From Nocardioides ginsengisegetis (lineage in GTDB: Bacteria; Actinomycetota; Actinomycetes; Propionibacteriales; Nocardioidaceae): DNA of 64,000 nucleotides. The stretch covers positions 679,501-743,500 of the forward strand of contig NZ_JACGXA010000001.1 in the NCBI RefSeq assembly GCF_014138045.1, in the 5' to 3' direction. Positions 1 through 7,693 of this stretch are shown here, piece by piece; positions within the stretch are counted from its first letter, which is position 1, and each line of letters starts with the position of its first letter. Under the pieces are notes generated by a model that was not told the DNA's origin, searched no databases, and saw only the letters and a list, made by a program, of their open reading frames with translations. The position numbers were made by a program, and so were the translations under genes.

Positions 1-1
1 C

Positions 2-1957
2 CGCGCCCGCCGGGGCAAGGCGGTGGTGCCCCCCGAGAGCGTCAAGCCGCTGCTCGCGCCGGCGTGGCTGCCCTACCGCCACGGCCTCGACTTCCTCGGC
101 GACGTGGCCAACGCCCTGACCAACCAGGCCTCCGACGTGGCCGAGCGCCGCCGCGAGGCCAAGGCGGCCGTCGCTCCGCCCTCGCTCACCCCGACCCGGC
201 CGGTCGCCCCCGACGACGAGGACATGCTCGCCGAGGACACCGGCGTGGTGGCCCGCTTCCTGACCAACCCGGTCGCCGTGTTCCTGACCCTCTTCGGCCT
301 GCTCGCGATGGTCGGCGCCCGCGCGGCGTTCGGCGACGTCGCCGGCGGCGGCCTCTCGCCGATGCCGGCCAACACCCGCGACTGGTGGGAGCTCCACCTC
401 TCCTCGTGGCACGCCCTGGGAGGTGGCACCGCCGTGCCGCCGATGCCCTACGTGCTGCCCCTGGCCCTGCTCGCCAGCCTGCTCGGCGGACCCGGACCGG
501 CCGTCTCCACGATCTTCGTCCTCGCCGTCCCCGTCTCGCTGTGGGGCGCCTGGCGGTTCCTGCGGGTGGTCGGCCGCCTGGTCGCCCCGGCCGGCGCGCC
601 GCGCGGCATCCTGCTGTGGGGCGCCACCACCTACTCCCTGCTCCCGGTCGTCTCCGGGGCCTGGGGCGACGGCCGGATCGGCACCGTCGTGGTCGCCATG
701 CTCTTCCCGTGGCTCGCGCACGCCGCGCTGGGCTTCGCCGACCCCGACCCGGACCGCCGCTGGCGCGCGGCCTGGCGGGTGTCGCTGCTGCTGGCGCTCG
801 GCACGGCCTTCGCGCCGGTGATCTGGCTGGCGGCCCTCGTGCTCGGGCTGGTCGTCGTCGCCGCCGCGTTCGCGATCGTGCGCAGCGTGATGGCCGACCG
901 CTCGGTGTGGGGCCCGCCTGCCGCGTCGCTCGGCGTCGTACCCGTCCTGCTGTCGCCGTGGTGGATCCCCGCCGTCATCCACGGGGCGGGGGAGGGCCTG
1001 CTGCTCGAGGCCGGACGGCTCCCTTCGCCCGTCGTCGACGCCCGCGACCTGCTCACCGGGCGGATGGGCGACCTCGGCGCGCCGTGGTGGTGGGGCGTGG
1101 TCCTGCTCGTGCTGGCCGTGCTCGCGCTGCTGCCGCGCGTGACCCGGATCCCCGTCATCGTCTGCTGGATGGTCGCGTTCGTGACGGCCCTCGTGGCCGT
1201 CGTGCTCGGTGCCTTCCAGCTCTCGCTCGCCGCCGTCACCACCGACGTTGGGCTCGGCGCGCTCGTCGTGGTCCTCCAGGGCACGTTCGTGGTGGCCACC
1301 ATGATCGGCGCGCAGGGCATGGCGCTGCGCGTCGCCCGCGCCGACTGGTCGTGGCGCCGTGTGCTCGCCGTCGCCGTCGCGGCCGTCGCGGTCGCCGTAC
1401 CCCTCACCAGCCTCGGCTGGTTCGTCGCCGGCACCCAGGACCGCCTCGACGAGGGCGGCGGGGCCGACATCCCCGAGTACATGGTCCAGAGCTCGATGAC
1501 CGGACCCGAGCACGGCATCCTCGTCATCCGCGGCGACCTCGACCACGGCCTCACCTACAACGTGCGCCGCGGCGACGGCGTCACCCTCGGCGAGGACGAG
1601 GTCATCGACCTGACCGCCGAGGACCCCGCCTTCACCAAGACCGTCCGCGCTCTCACCTCGCGCCCGACGCCCCCGGTCGTCGACAGCCTGGCCCGGCGCG
1701 GCATCGAGTACGTCGTCCTGCCCTCACCCGCCGACGGCGACGTCGCGGCCGCCCTCGACGCGTCCGGCGGGCTCGTGCAGGCCAGCGCCGAGGACCGGTC
1801 CACGCGGGCCTGGAAGGTCAGCCACGCGCTCGACCCGCACGCCCTGGACGGCCCCCGGTCGTGGCTGCGGATCGTGCTGCTCGTCGTGCAGGCGCTCGGG
1901 ATCGTGGTGGTCGCCGTGCTCTGCGCCCCGACGACCAACAGGAGGCGCGAGTCATGA
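2..1957 (+). CDS. Membrane glycosyltransferase, C-terminal part (5' truncated)
   Basis: The reading frame is open from the first bases of the window, so only the C-terminal ~650 residues are present. They hold a short soluble stretch, then about a dozen hydrophobic segments (from roughly residue 80 to 480, and one near the C-terminus), and between the last two a soluble domain of ~120 residues. This layout fits the polytopic C-terminal half of actinobacterial GT2-type proteins of ~1000 residues, which carry the transferase domain at the N-terminus and sit near cell-wall sugar genes. The catalytic domain is not in view, so the assignment rests on topology and on the downstream DUF5719 partner. 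The stop overlaps the next start (ATGA at 1954-1957), indicating translational coupling. It could instead be another large polytopic envelope enzyme. Confidence 0.65.
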   Translation, partial: RARRGKAVVPPESVKPLLAPAWLPYRHGLDFLGDVANALTNQASDVAERRREAKAAVAPPSLTPTRPVAPDDEDMLAEDTGVVARFLTNPVAVFLTLFGLLAMVGARAAFGDVAGGGLSPMPANTRDWWELHLSSWHALGGGTAVPPMPYVLPLALLASLLGGPGPAVSTIFVLAVPVSLWGAWRFLRVVGRLVAPAGAPRGILLWGATTYSLLPVVSGAWGDGRIGTVVVAMLFPWLAHAALGFADPDPDRRWRAAWRVSLLLALGTAFAPVIWLAALVLGLVVVAAAFAIVRSVMADRSVWGPPAASLGVVPVLLSPWWIPAVIHGAGEGLLLEAGRLPSPVVDARDLLTGRMGDLGAPWWWGVVLLVLAVLALLPRVTRIPVIVCWMVAFVTALVAVVLGAFQLSLAAVTTDVGLGALVVVLQGTFVVATMIGAQGMALRVARADWSWRRVLAVAVAAVAVAVPLTSLGWFVAGTQDRLDEGGGADIPEYMVQSSMTGPEHGILVIRGDLDHGLTYNVRRGDGVTLGEDEVIDLTAEDPAFTKTVRALTSRPTPPVVDSLARRGIEYVVLPSPADGDVAAALDASGGLVQASAEDRSTRAWKVSHALDPHALDGPRSWLRIVLLVVQALGIVVVAVLCAPTTNRRRES

Positions 1958-3345
1958 GCACCCCCGCACCCACCAACCCCGGCGCGCGCTCGAGCAGGCG
2001 CGTCAAGGTCGACGTGACCACGGCGCTGGCCGTGGGCCTGCCGATCCTCACCGTCCTCGCCGTGCTGCTCGTCCAGCCCGGCGACGTGACCCTGTCGCGC
2101 CAGGCCCCGACCCGCACCCCGCTCACCAGCGCCTCGGTCGTGTGCCCCTCGCCGGTGACCGGATCGCCCGACGCCCTGGTCTCCACCGACGAGAAGGGCG
2201 CCTCCGGCGAGCTCGAGGTCGAGGTCGGCAAGGACTCCTCCCGCATCCAGGTCGCCCAGGGCAGGGCCACGCCGGCCGGCTCGGGCGACGGCCCGGTCGT
2301 GGTCAACGGCCACGGGGACCTCGCCCCCGGCCTGTTCGGCTCCCGCCTCGGCGGCAAGCAGCTCGCCGGGGTGCCGTGCTCGATCACCACGGCCGACCAG
2401 TGGTTCACCGGCGTCGGTGCCGGCGCCGGCCACACCTCGCAGCTCGAGCTGGTCAACCCCGACGCCGGACCGGCCGTCGCCGACATCACGCTCTACGGCC
2501 GCGCCGGGACGATCGACGTACCCCGCCTCCGCGGTGTCTCCGTCCCCGGCCACAGCAGCCTCCGCCTCGACCTCGGCAAGATCGTCCCGCGCCGCGACGA
2601 GCTCACCATGCACGTCGTCACCTCGCGCGGCCGCCTGGCCTCGTCCGTGCTCGACACCTACGCCGTCATCGGCGGCGCGCCGAGCAGCGACTGGCTCGCC
2701 CCCCAGGCCGCCCCCGCCACCTCCGCGCTCCTGCTCGGCACCCCCGGCGGCGCCGGCAAGCGCACCCTCGTGCTCACCAACCCCGGCGAGGACGAGACTC
2801 GCGTGAGCCTCAAGATCGTCAGCGAACGCTCCGTGTTCGCCCCCGAGGGCATGAAGGAGATCCGGCTGGCCCCCGGCTCGGTCAAGCGGGTGTCGCTGAC
2901 CGAGCAGGTCGCCTCGGCGATCACGAAGGGCGGCTTCGGCCTCCAGGTCGAGTCCACCTCTCCTGTGACGGCCACACTCCGCTCCTTCGTCGGCGGCGAC
3001 CTGTCGCACGCCACCCCTGGCTCGGCGGTCACCGAGGACACGGCGGCGGTCGTCCCCATCGGGGGCAAGCGGCTGCTGCTGGCCGGTGCGAGTGGTGTTG
3101 GCGTGGTCACCGTCGTGGCGACGTCCGCCTCCGGTGAGGAGCTGTCCAGCACCCGCGCCGAGGTCCGGCCCGGCGCCGGCACCATCGTCACGCTGCCCCC
3201 GAAGGCCACCATCGTCTCGATCGCCCCGAGCCAGGCCTCCGTGGTCGCGGCCGTCGAGGCCTCCGGCAACGGCACGGCCGTCCTGCCCCTCACCGACCTC
3301 CTCCGCAACGGCCTGATCCCCGGAGTCCGTCCGGGCCTACCCTGA
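1954..3345 (+). CDS. DUF5719-family membrane-anchored protein
   Basis: 463 residues. The start is fixed by the ATGA overlap with the upstream membrane glycosyltransferase; the frame is open further 5', but that extension is a shadow of the upstream gene. One N-terminal membrane anchor (about residues 22-45) is followed by a long Ser/Ala/Gly/Val-rich extracellular part with repeated beta-sandwich-like segments (motifs such as LVLTNPGEDETRVSL and LELVNPDAGPAVADI). This matches the DUF5719 family found beside large GT2 proteins in actinobacteria. The function is unknown; the coupling suggests a role in the same envelope glycan process. An IS110 element begins 12 bp after its stop, so any original downstream co-transcription is now interrupted. 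Confidence 0.75.
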   Translation: MSTPAPTNPGARSSRRVKVDVTTALAVGLPILTVLAVLLVQPGDVTLSRQAPTRTPLTSASVVCPSPVTGSPDALVSTDEKGASGELEVEVGKDSSRIQVAQGRATPAGSGDGPVVVNGHGDLAPGLFGSRLGGKQLAGVPCSITTADQWFTGVGAGAGHTSQLELVNPDAGPAVADITLYGRAGTIDVPRLRGVSVPGHSSLRLDLGKIVPRRDELTMHVVTSRGRLASSVLDTYAVIGGAPSSDWLAPQAAPATSALLLGTPGGAGKRTLVLTNPGEDETRVSLKIVSERSVFAPEGMKEIRLAPGSVKRVSLTEQVASAITKGGFGLQVESTSPVTATLRSFVGGDLSHATPGSAVTEDTAAVVPIGGKRLLLAGASGVGVVTVVATSASGEELSSTRAEVRPGAGTIVTLPPKATIVSIAPSQASVVAAVEASGNGTAVLPLTDLLRNGLIPGVRPGLP

Positions 3346-3382
3346 CGACTGGCTCCCGTCGAGTCGATGCTCCTATGACGCG

Positions 3383-4477
3383 TCAAGCCGCGATGTCGGG
3401 GGTGTTGAGGGCTCGTAGGTCTTGTCGCAGCAGGGTGAAGAGTTCGCGGGCGAGGTAGCGCTTGAGCTTGCGGCGCAGGTGGGGGTCCGACTTGGCATCG
3501 GTGGTGCGGGCGGCGATGTAGGCCCTGGTCGGTGGGTGGTGGCAGAGCCGGTTGAGGGTGGCCATGTGCAGGGCACTGTTGGCTTGTCGGTTCCCGCCGC
3601 GGTTGAGGCGGTGACGTTGGGTCTTCCCCGAGGAGGCCGGGATTGGACTGGTGCCGCAGAGGGCGGCGAAGCCGGCCTCGCTGTGGAACCGTTCGGGTTG
3701 CTCGCCGATGGCGATCAGCAGTTGTGCCACGGTCTGGGCCCCGACACCGGCCGCGGCACTGGTGGCCGGGGCGATGGCCCTGGTCAGGGCCGCGATGTCG
3801 GCGTCGAGTTCGGTGATCTCCGCGGTGAGCGCCAGGACTCGGCGGGCCAGTCCATGCAGGGCCTTCTTGGCGGCCTGGACGGGGTCGGTGAGTCTGTTGG
3901 TGTCGCGGGTGACGCGGAACCGCACGCAGTGGGTGGCCAGGGTGTGTTTGGTCAGGCCGGTCAGTTGTTCGCGGAGTTCTTGGGGCGCGGTGACCCTGAG
4001 CTGGTGCATCTGGTTGAGCGTGGCGGTGCGCTGCTTGACCGCGGAGTCGCGTTGCAGCTTCAGCATCCGCAGCGACTCCACGGCCCCGGTGTTGATCTTG
4101 GCGGCTCGGGCGTGACCGGCCAACGCGGTCCGGGCGGCTGCCTCGGCGTCGTAGGCGTCGGTCTTCCCGCGGCGTCGGCGGCTGGCCCGGTCGGGCCGGT
4201 TGATCTCGAGAACCTCGACATCGTGGCGGTGCAGGTGACGGGCCAGGCCGGCGCCGTAGGAGCCGGTTCCCTCGACCCCGACCTGGGCCAGTGGTCCCCA
4301 GGCGCGGAGCCAGGCCAGTAGTTCGGCATAGCCCTGGACCGTGGTCGCGAAGACCGCGGTGCCCAGCAGCGCGCCGAGTGCGTTGACCGCGGCCGCGACG
4401 TGGAAGTCCAGGTGGGTGTCCACGCCGCCGTAGATCCCGACCTGGGCGGACTCGATCTGTGTGTGGTTGTGAGTCAT
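3383..4477 (-). CDS. IS110-family transposase (DEDD)
   Basis: 364 residues, normal for the family. The N-terminal RuvC-like DEDD domain is visible: D20 in GVDTHLDFH, E69 in VGVEGTGSYG, and D107/D110 in KTDAYDA. The C-terminal transposase_20 domain carries a PASSGKTQRHR motif whose serine (about S282/S283) is the expected second catalytic residue. In characterised members such as IS621, the DEDD and serine residues form a composite site used with a structured bridge RNA from the element. The start ATG at 4477 follows a GAAAGGA ribosome binding site on the minus strand. The coding sequence is intact and identical to that of copy 2, so the element may be active or recently active. Confidence 0.93.
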   Translation of the reverse strand: MTHNHTQIESAQVGIYGGVDTHLDFHVAAAVNALGALLGTAVFATTVQGYAELLAWLRAWGPLAQVGVEGTGSYGAGLARHLHRHDVEVLEINRPDRASRRRRGKTDAYDAEAAARTALAGHARAAKINTGAVESLRMLKLQRDSAVKQRTATLNQMHQLRVTAPQELREQLTGLTKHTLATHCVRFRVTRDTNRLTDPVQAAKKALHGLARRVLALTAEITELDADIAALTRAIAPATSAAAGVGAQTVAQLLIAIGEQPERFHSEAGFAALCGTSPIPASSGKTQRHRLNRGGNRQANSALHMATLNRLCHHPPTRAYIAARTTDAKSDPHLRRKLKRYLARELFTLLRQDLRALNTPDIAA

Positions 4478-4713
4478 GCTGGTGCCGTCCTTTCAACAGG
4501 GACAGCGCGCCGAGCCGGGTCACGGACAAACCAGTGATGAGACCTCAGCCAGGCTCCTATCAAGTCACGAGCCCGGCCGGCGCGCCCTGAATGCGCATCG
4601 AGCTGGGTCGTGGAGAACGCGCGATCGAATCGACTCAAAGTCAGTCAGCGACGACAGGGCGCAACTCGGGTCAGCACGTCCTCCACGACACCGAGACAAG
4701 TCTCACTGGCGCA
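4478..4713 (-). ncRNA. Candidate IS110 bridge RNA region (left end, copy 1)
   Basis: This 236-bp non-coding left end lies upstream of the transposase on the same strand, where IS110-group elements encode the bridge RNA. It is rich in short stems. Transcribed from the minus strand it would contain CGTGCTGACC (complement of 4669-4678), which is perfectly complementary in 10 bases to the flank just outside the element (4720-4729), and GAGTCGAT (complement of 4629-4636), complementary to the right end. These matches are candidate target and donor guides. The ncRNA call rests on position and family knowledge; no promoter or fold was computed. Confidence 0.45.
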
Positions 4714-4728
4714 ACTGCCCGTGCTGAC

Positions 4729-4897
4729 CGGCGCCCGCGCGCGTAGCCGACCGTCTCCCGGCGTCAAGGACCTCCGCTGCGCTCCGGCCGCTGCGCGGCG
4801 GCCTGCGGCCGTCCTTGACTCCGGGACCCGGACGGTCGGCCGACGACGCGCTTGTCGGCACGGGCTCCGCCCGCGCCGCCCGCATGCGCGGGCGCTC
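4729..4897. repeat. Large compound palindrome (repeat module B)
   Basis: Nested inverted arms are visible: CCGACCGTC at 4747-4755 with GACGGTCGG at 4831-4839, and TCAAGGAC at 4763-4770 with GTCCTTGA at 4811-4818. They enclose a GC-rich centre with its own small palindrome (CCGCTGCGCGGCGG). The outer flanks GCGCCCGCGCG and CGCGGGCGC also pair. A close copy lies at 26447-26612. No convincing gene overlaps it. It could fold as a long hairpin in RNA or act as a chromosomal repeat. Confidence 0.75.
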
Positions 4898-4903
4898 TGG
4901 CGG

Positions 4904-5030
4904 TGGGAGCGGTGAGCTGTGAACCTTTTCCCTGCCTGAGTCGGTTCAGGGCTCACCGCCGGGTCGACCGGGCGGTGGGTGGTGAACCGTTTCCAGGTCG
5001 GGTTTGGTTGCTGGCTCACCGCTGTGGCCG
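4904..5030. repeat. Twin-hairpin interspersed repeat (module A), copy 1
   Basis: Two related units of about 48 bp stand in tandem. Unit 1 has outer arms GGTGAGC (4911-4917) and GCTCACC (4951-4957). Unit 2 runs from GGTGGGTGGTGAACC (from 4974) to GGCTCACCG (ending 5021). Each has an inner GAACC...GGTTC-like pairing and a pyrimidine-rich TTTCC loop segment. Other copies lie at 10926, 23854 and 49884. This copy is the most diverged in unit 1 (CTGAGTC replaces CGGTTC). Confidence 0.8.
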
Positions 5031-5042
5031 TGAAGGGGTGCG

Positions 5043-5195
5043 CCTGGGGCGGGGCGGCGGCGGAGCGAAGCGGAGCCCCGCCCCGACCGCCGCCTGAAGC
5101 CGATCGCGCGAGGCTCGGGGTCAAGGACGCCGAAGGCGCCGCGCAGCGGGCGAAGCTCCTTGACGGCGAGACGCGATCGGCTACGCGGCGCACCC
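5043..5195. repeat. GC-rich palindromic repeat (module C), full copy
   Basis: Contains a hairpin GGGGCGGGGC...GCCCCGCCCC (about 5048-5084), then a larger inverted repeat with arms CGATCGCG (5101-5108) and CGCGATCG (5172-5179) and inner arms TCAAGGA (5121-5127) and TCCTTGA (5157-5163). It ends in the tail GGCTACGCGGCGCACC. That tail recurs near 11124 and 26727 and, altered, at 23986. With modules A and B this fills the ~490 bp between the IS element and the gene at 5209; no small gene is supported there. Confidence 0.7.
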
Positions 5196-5208
5196 CATCA
5201 GCCCGCAG

Positions 5209-5673
5209 TCAGTCGTCGGACTCGTACCGCGGATCCACCATCTCCGCATCGATCCCGAGCAGCTCGGCTACCTGCTCGACCACAACCGTCAGCACCATCG
5301 CCTCGAGATCGGTACGGGTCTCGCAGCGGTGCTCGATCGGGCGCCGGAACAGCACGAGTCGGGTGGGGGTGGAGCCGGTGCCGCGGATGAGCGAGGACAG
5401 CGGGACGGTGCCGGAGTCCCAGTCGTCGGGGATCTGCGGGGCGTCCTCGACGGCGTACTCGACCAGGCCGAGCCGGTCCTGCCAGCGCGCGTCGATGTCG
5501 GTGACGATGCCGAGGGCGAGGTCGTCGAAGCGCTCCCGCCGGGTGCGCAGCTCGGGCTGCCCGGGCACCCGCGGCAACACCGCGGGACCCCGCATCCCGC
5601 GGCCCCGGCGATCGCGCGAGGCCGGCTTGCGGGGGCCGGTCGCCGGGCTGGTCGCAGGGCTGACGTCATCCAC
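5209..5673 (-). CDS. Zincin-fold metallopeptidase family protein, active site degenerate
   Basis: 154 residues. The C-terminal half (LVLFRRPIEHRC ... ELLGIDAEMVDPRY) resembles the small DUF1025/zincin_1 proteins, which normally end with an HExxH-x-G-I-D helix. Here the helix reads VVVEQVAELLGID: the glutamate is kept but both zinc-binding histidines are missing, so protease activity is unlikely. Next to DUF3499 and the phosphomannomutase, as here, mycobacteria carry the homologue Rv3259. The N-terminus (about 50 residues) is basic and proline-rich. The gene is divergent from the DUF3499 gene with a 49-bp gap that must hold both promoters. The family call is moderately firm; the function is unknown. 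Confidence 0.7.
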   Translation of the reverse strand: MDDVSPATSPATGPRKPASRDRRGRGMRGPAVLPRVPGQPELRTRRERFDDLALGIVTDIDARWQDRLGLVEYAVEDAPQIPDDWDSGTVPLSSLIRGTGSTPTRLVLFRRPIEHRCETRTDLEAMVLTVVVEQVAELLGIDAEMVDPRYESDD

Positions 5674-5722
5674 GCCGCGAGCCTAATCGGGAGAGTCGCG
5701 AACGGCGGGTACCGTCTGCGTC

Positions 5723-6085
5723 GTGAGTCCCGTCCGCCGCTGTTCGCGCACCGCCTGTGGCCGTCCAGCGATCAACACGCTGACGTACGTCTACGCGGAC
5801 TCGACCGCCGTGCTGGGCCCGTTGGCGACGTACGCCGAGCCGCACGCCTACGACCTCTGCGACGCCCACAGCGAGCGGCTGTCGGCGCCCCGCGGGTGGG
5901 AGGTGCTGCGCCTCGCCCCGGACCCGGCCGCCCAGGGTCCCTCGAGCGACGACCTGCTCGCGCTGGCCGACGCCGTCCGCGAGGCCGCGCGTCCGCCGGT
6001 CCAGCCGCTGCGCCCCGCGCCGTCGGAGGAGACGGGCCGCGAGACCGGCCGCCGCGGCCACCTGCGCATCCTCAGCAGCGAGTGA
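5723..6085 (+). CDS. DUF3499 family protein
   Basis: 120 residues from a GTG start. The N-terminus has a Cys-rich pattern (RRCSRTACGRPA ... YDLCDAHSERL) that could bind one zinc ion, followed by the conserved APRGWEVLRL segment and a variable Pro/Arg-rich tail. This is the actinobacterial DUF3499 family (mycobacterial Rv3258c), whose gene sits beside phosphomannomutase as here. The biochemical role is unknown. It lies 46 bp upstream of the phosphomannomutase gene and is probably co-transcribed with it. Confidence 0.85.
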   Translation: MSPVRRCSRTACGRPAINTLTYVYADSTAVLGPLATYAEPHAYDLCDAHSERLSAPRGWEVLRLAPDPAAQGPSSDDLLALADAVREAARPPVQPLRPAPSEETGRETGRRGHLRILSSE

Positions 6086-6131
6086 CGGCCTTCCTCTCCT
6101 GAGCATCGACGGGGCCCGATACGCTCCGGTC

Positions 6132-7508
6132 ATGGCCGACACCCTGGACCCCGCCAACCTCGGCGCGATCTTCAAGGCGTACGACGTCCGGGGGCTCGTG
6201 CCCGAGCAGCTCGACGAGGAGCTGGCCCGCGCGACGGGCCGCGCCTTCGTCCAGGTCGTCGGGGCCGGCACCGTCGTGGTCGGCCACGACATGCGGCCCA
6301 GCTCGCCCGGCATGGCCGGCGCGTTCGCCGACGGCGCCACCGAGGCCGGCGCGGACGTCATCCTGATCGGGCTCGCCTCCACCGACCAGCTCTACTTCGC
6401 CTCCGGCCACCTCGGCCACCCCGGCGCGATGTTCACCGCCAGCCACAACCCGGCGCAGTACAACGGCATCAAGATGTGTCGCGCCAACGCCGTCCCCATC
6501 GGCATGGAGACCGGTCTCGCCGACATCCGCGACGCGGTGGCGGCCGGGGCCTCGAGCCCGTCGGCACGTCAGGGCACCATCGAGAACTACGACGTCCTCG
6601 AGGCCTACGCCGCCCACCTCGTCGCCCTGGCGCCCGTCACGGGCCGCCGCCTCAAGGTGGTCGTCGACGCCGGCAACGGGATGGCCGGCTACACCGCCCC
6701 CGCCGTGTTCGGCCGGCTGGGCGAGGACCGGGTCGAGGTCGTCCCGATGTACTTCGAGCTCGACGGCTCCTTCCCCAACCACGAGGCCAACCCGATCGAT
6801 CCCGACAACCTCGTCGACCTGCAGAAGCGGGTCGTCGCGGAGGGGGCCGACATCGGCCTGGCCTTCGACGGCGACGCCGACCGCTGCTTCCTCGTCGACG
6901 AGCGCGGGCAGGCCGTGTCGCCGTCCACGCTGACCGCCCTGATCGCCGCCCGCGAGCTGGCCAAGGAGCCGGGCGCCACGGTGATCCACAACCTGATCAC
7001 GAGCCGGGCCGTGCCCGAGCTCGTCACGGAGCTCGGCGGCACGCCCGTCCGCACCCGCGTCGGCCACTCCTTCATCAAGGCGACGATGGCCGAGACCGAC
7101 GCGATCTTCGGCGGTGAGCACTCCGGCCACTTCTACTTCCGCGACTTCTGGCGGGCCGACTCGGGCATGCTCGCGGCCCTGCACGCGCTGGCCGCCCTCG
7201 CCGAGACCGAGCGGCCGCTGTCGGAGCTGCTCGCCGACTACGAGCGCTACGTCGTCAGCGGCGAGATCAACTCGACCGTCGGTGACCAGGCGACGGTCAC
7301 GGCCCACATCCACGACGTGTACGCCGGGCAGCCGGGTATCACGATCGACCACCTCGACGGCCTGACGGTGGCCCATGACGACTGGTGGTTCAACGTCCGC
7401 CCGTCCAACACCGAGCCGCTGCTGCGCCTCAATGCCGAAGGTCGCGACGAGGCCACCATGGTCGACGTGCGCGACACCGTGCTCAGCCTGATCAGGAGTG
7501 ACCGATGA
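6132..7508 (+). CDS. manB: Phosphomannomutase/phosphoglucomutase
   Basis: 458 residues, the usual length for alpha-D-phosphohexomutases. Visible motifs are the phosphoserine loop [13 protein letters not shown], the metal-binding loop DGDADRC, the sugar-specificity motif [10 protein letters not shown], and the phosphate-binding loop [11 protein letters not shown] near the C-terminus. It interconverts hexose-6-phosphate and hexose-1-phosphate and supplies mannose-1-phosphate for GDP-mannose and envelope glycans. It is the second gene of a run (DUF3499, this gene, Trm112-like, SIS protein) and overlaps the next start by ATGA, so it is translationally coupled. The gene symbol follows the mycobacterial orthologue Rv3257c. 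Confidence 0.92.
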   Translation: MADTLDPANLGAIFKAYDVRGLVPEQLDEELARATGRAFVQVVGAGTVVVGHDMRPSSPGMAGAFADGATEAGADVILIGLASTDQLYFASGHLGHPGAMFTASHNPAQYNGIKMCRANAVPIGMETGLADIRDAVAAGASSPSARQGTIENYDVLEAYAAHLVALAPVTGRRLKVVVDAGNGMAGYTAPAVFGRLGEDRVEVVPMYFELDGSFPNHEANPIDPDNLVDLQKRVVAEGADIGLAFDGDADRCFLVDERGQAVSPSTLTALIAARELAKEPGATVIHNLITSRAVPELVTELGGTPVRTRVGHSFIKATMAETDAIFGGEHSGHFYFRDFWRADSGMLAALHALAALAETERPLSELLADYERYVVSGEINSTVGDQATVTAHIHDVYAGQPGITIDHLDGLTVAHDDWWFNVRPSNTEPLLRLNAEGRDEATMVDVRDTVLSLIRSDR

Positions 7509-7681
7509 CCCCGCCGCTGAACCTCGACCCCGCACTCCTCGAGATCATCGTGTGCCCCGCGTGCCACGCGACGCTCGCCCCCACCGAGACCGAGCTGGTG
7601 TGCACCGGCTGCGGCCTGGCTTACCCCGTGCGTGACGACATCCCGGTCCTGCTCGTCGACGAGGCGCGCAAGCCGGCCTGA
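7505..7681 (+). CDS. Trm112-like zinc-ribbon small protein
   Basis: 58 residues, starting at the ATG that overlaps the phosphomannomutase stop (ATGA, 7505-7508). The sequence has two Cys pairs, CPAC and CTGC, followed by [12 protein letters not shown], the typical pattern of the bacterial Trm112/UPF0434 zinc-ribbon family. In eukaryotes Trm112 activates methyltransferases; the role of the bacterial small proteins is unsettled. Placement between the phosphomannomutase and the SIS-domain isomerase-like gene is conserved in actinobacteria. Confidence 0.85.
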   Translation: MTPPLNLDPALLEIIVCPACHATLAPTETELVCTGCGLAYPVRDDIPVLLVDEARKPA

Positions 7682-7693
7682 GGGAGGATCCCC

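Larger units (their letters stand above)
3358..4713 (-). mobile_element. IS110-family insertion sequence, copy 1
   Basis: Boundaries were set by comparison with the second copy at 48494-49849: the two sequences agree over 1356 bp and diverge immediately outside. There are no long terminal inverted repeats and no evident target duplication, as expected for IS110. One transposase gene is preceded on its own strand by a 236-bp non-coding left end (high-coordinate side) and followed by a 25-bp right end. Only a short inverted match links the ends: GAGTCGAT at 3361-3368 and ATCGACTC at 4629-4636. The element lies between the DUF5719 gene and a palindromic repeat block. Confidence 0.9.

Noticed and set aside
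2658..4529. Minus-strand open frame of 623 codons joining the IS110 region to DUF5719 antisense
   Set aside because: Overlaps the true transposase in another frame and the DUF5719 gene antisense; Arg/Pro/His-rich with no domain. The equivalent frame at copy 2 ends differently.
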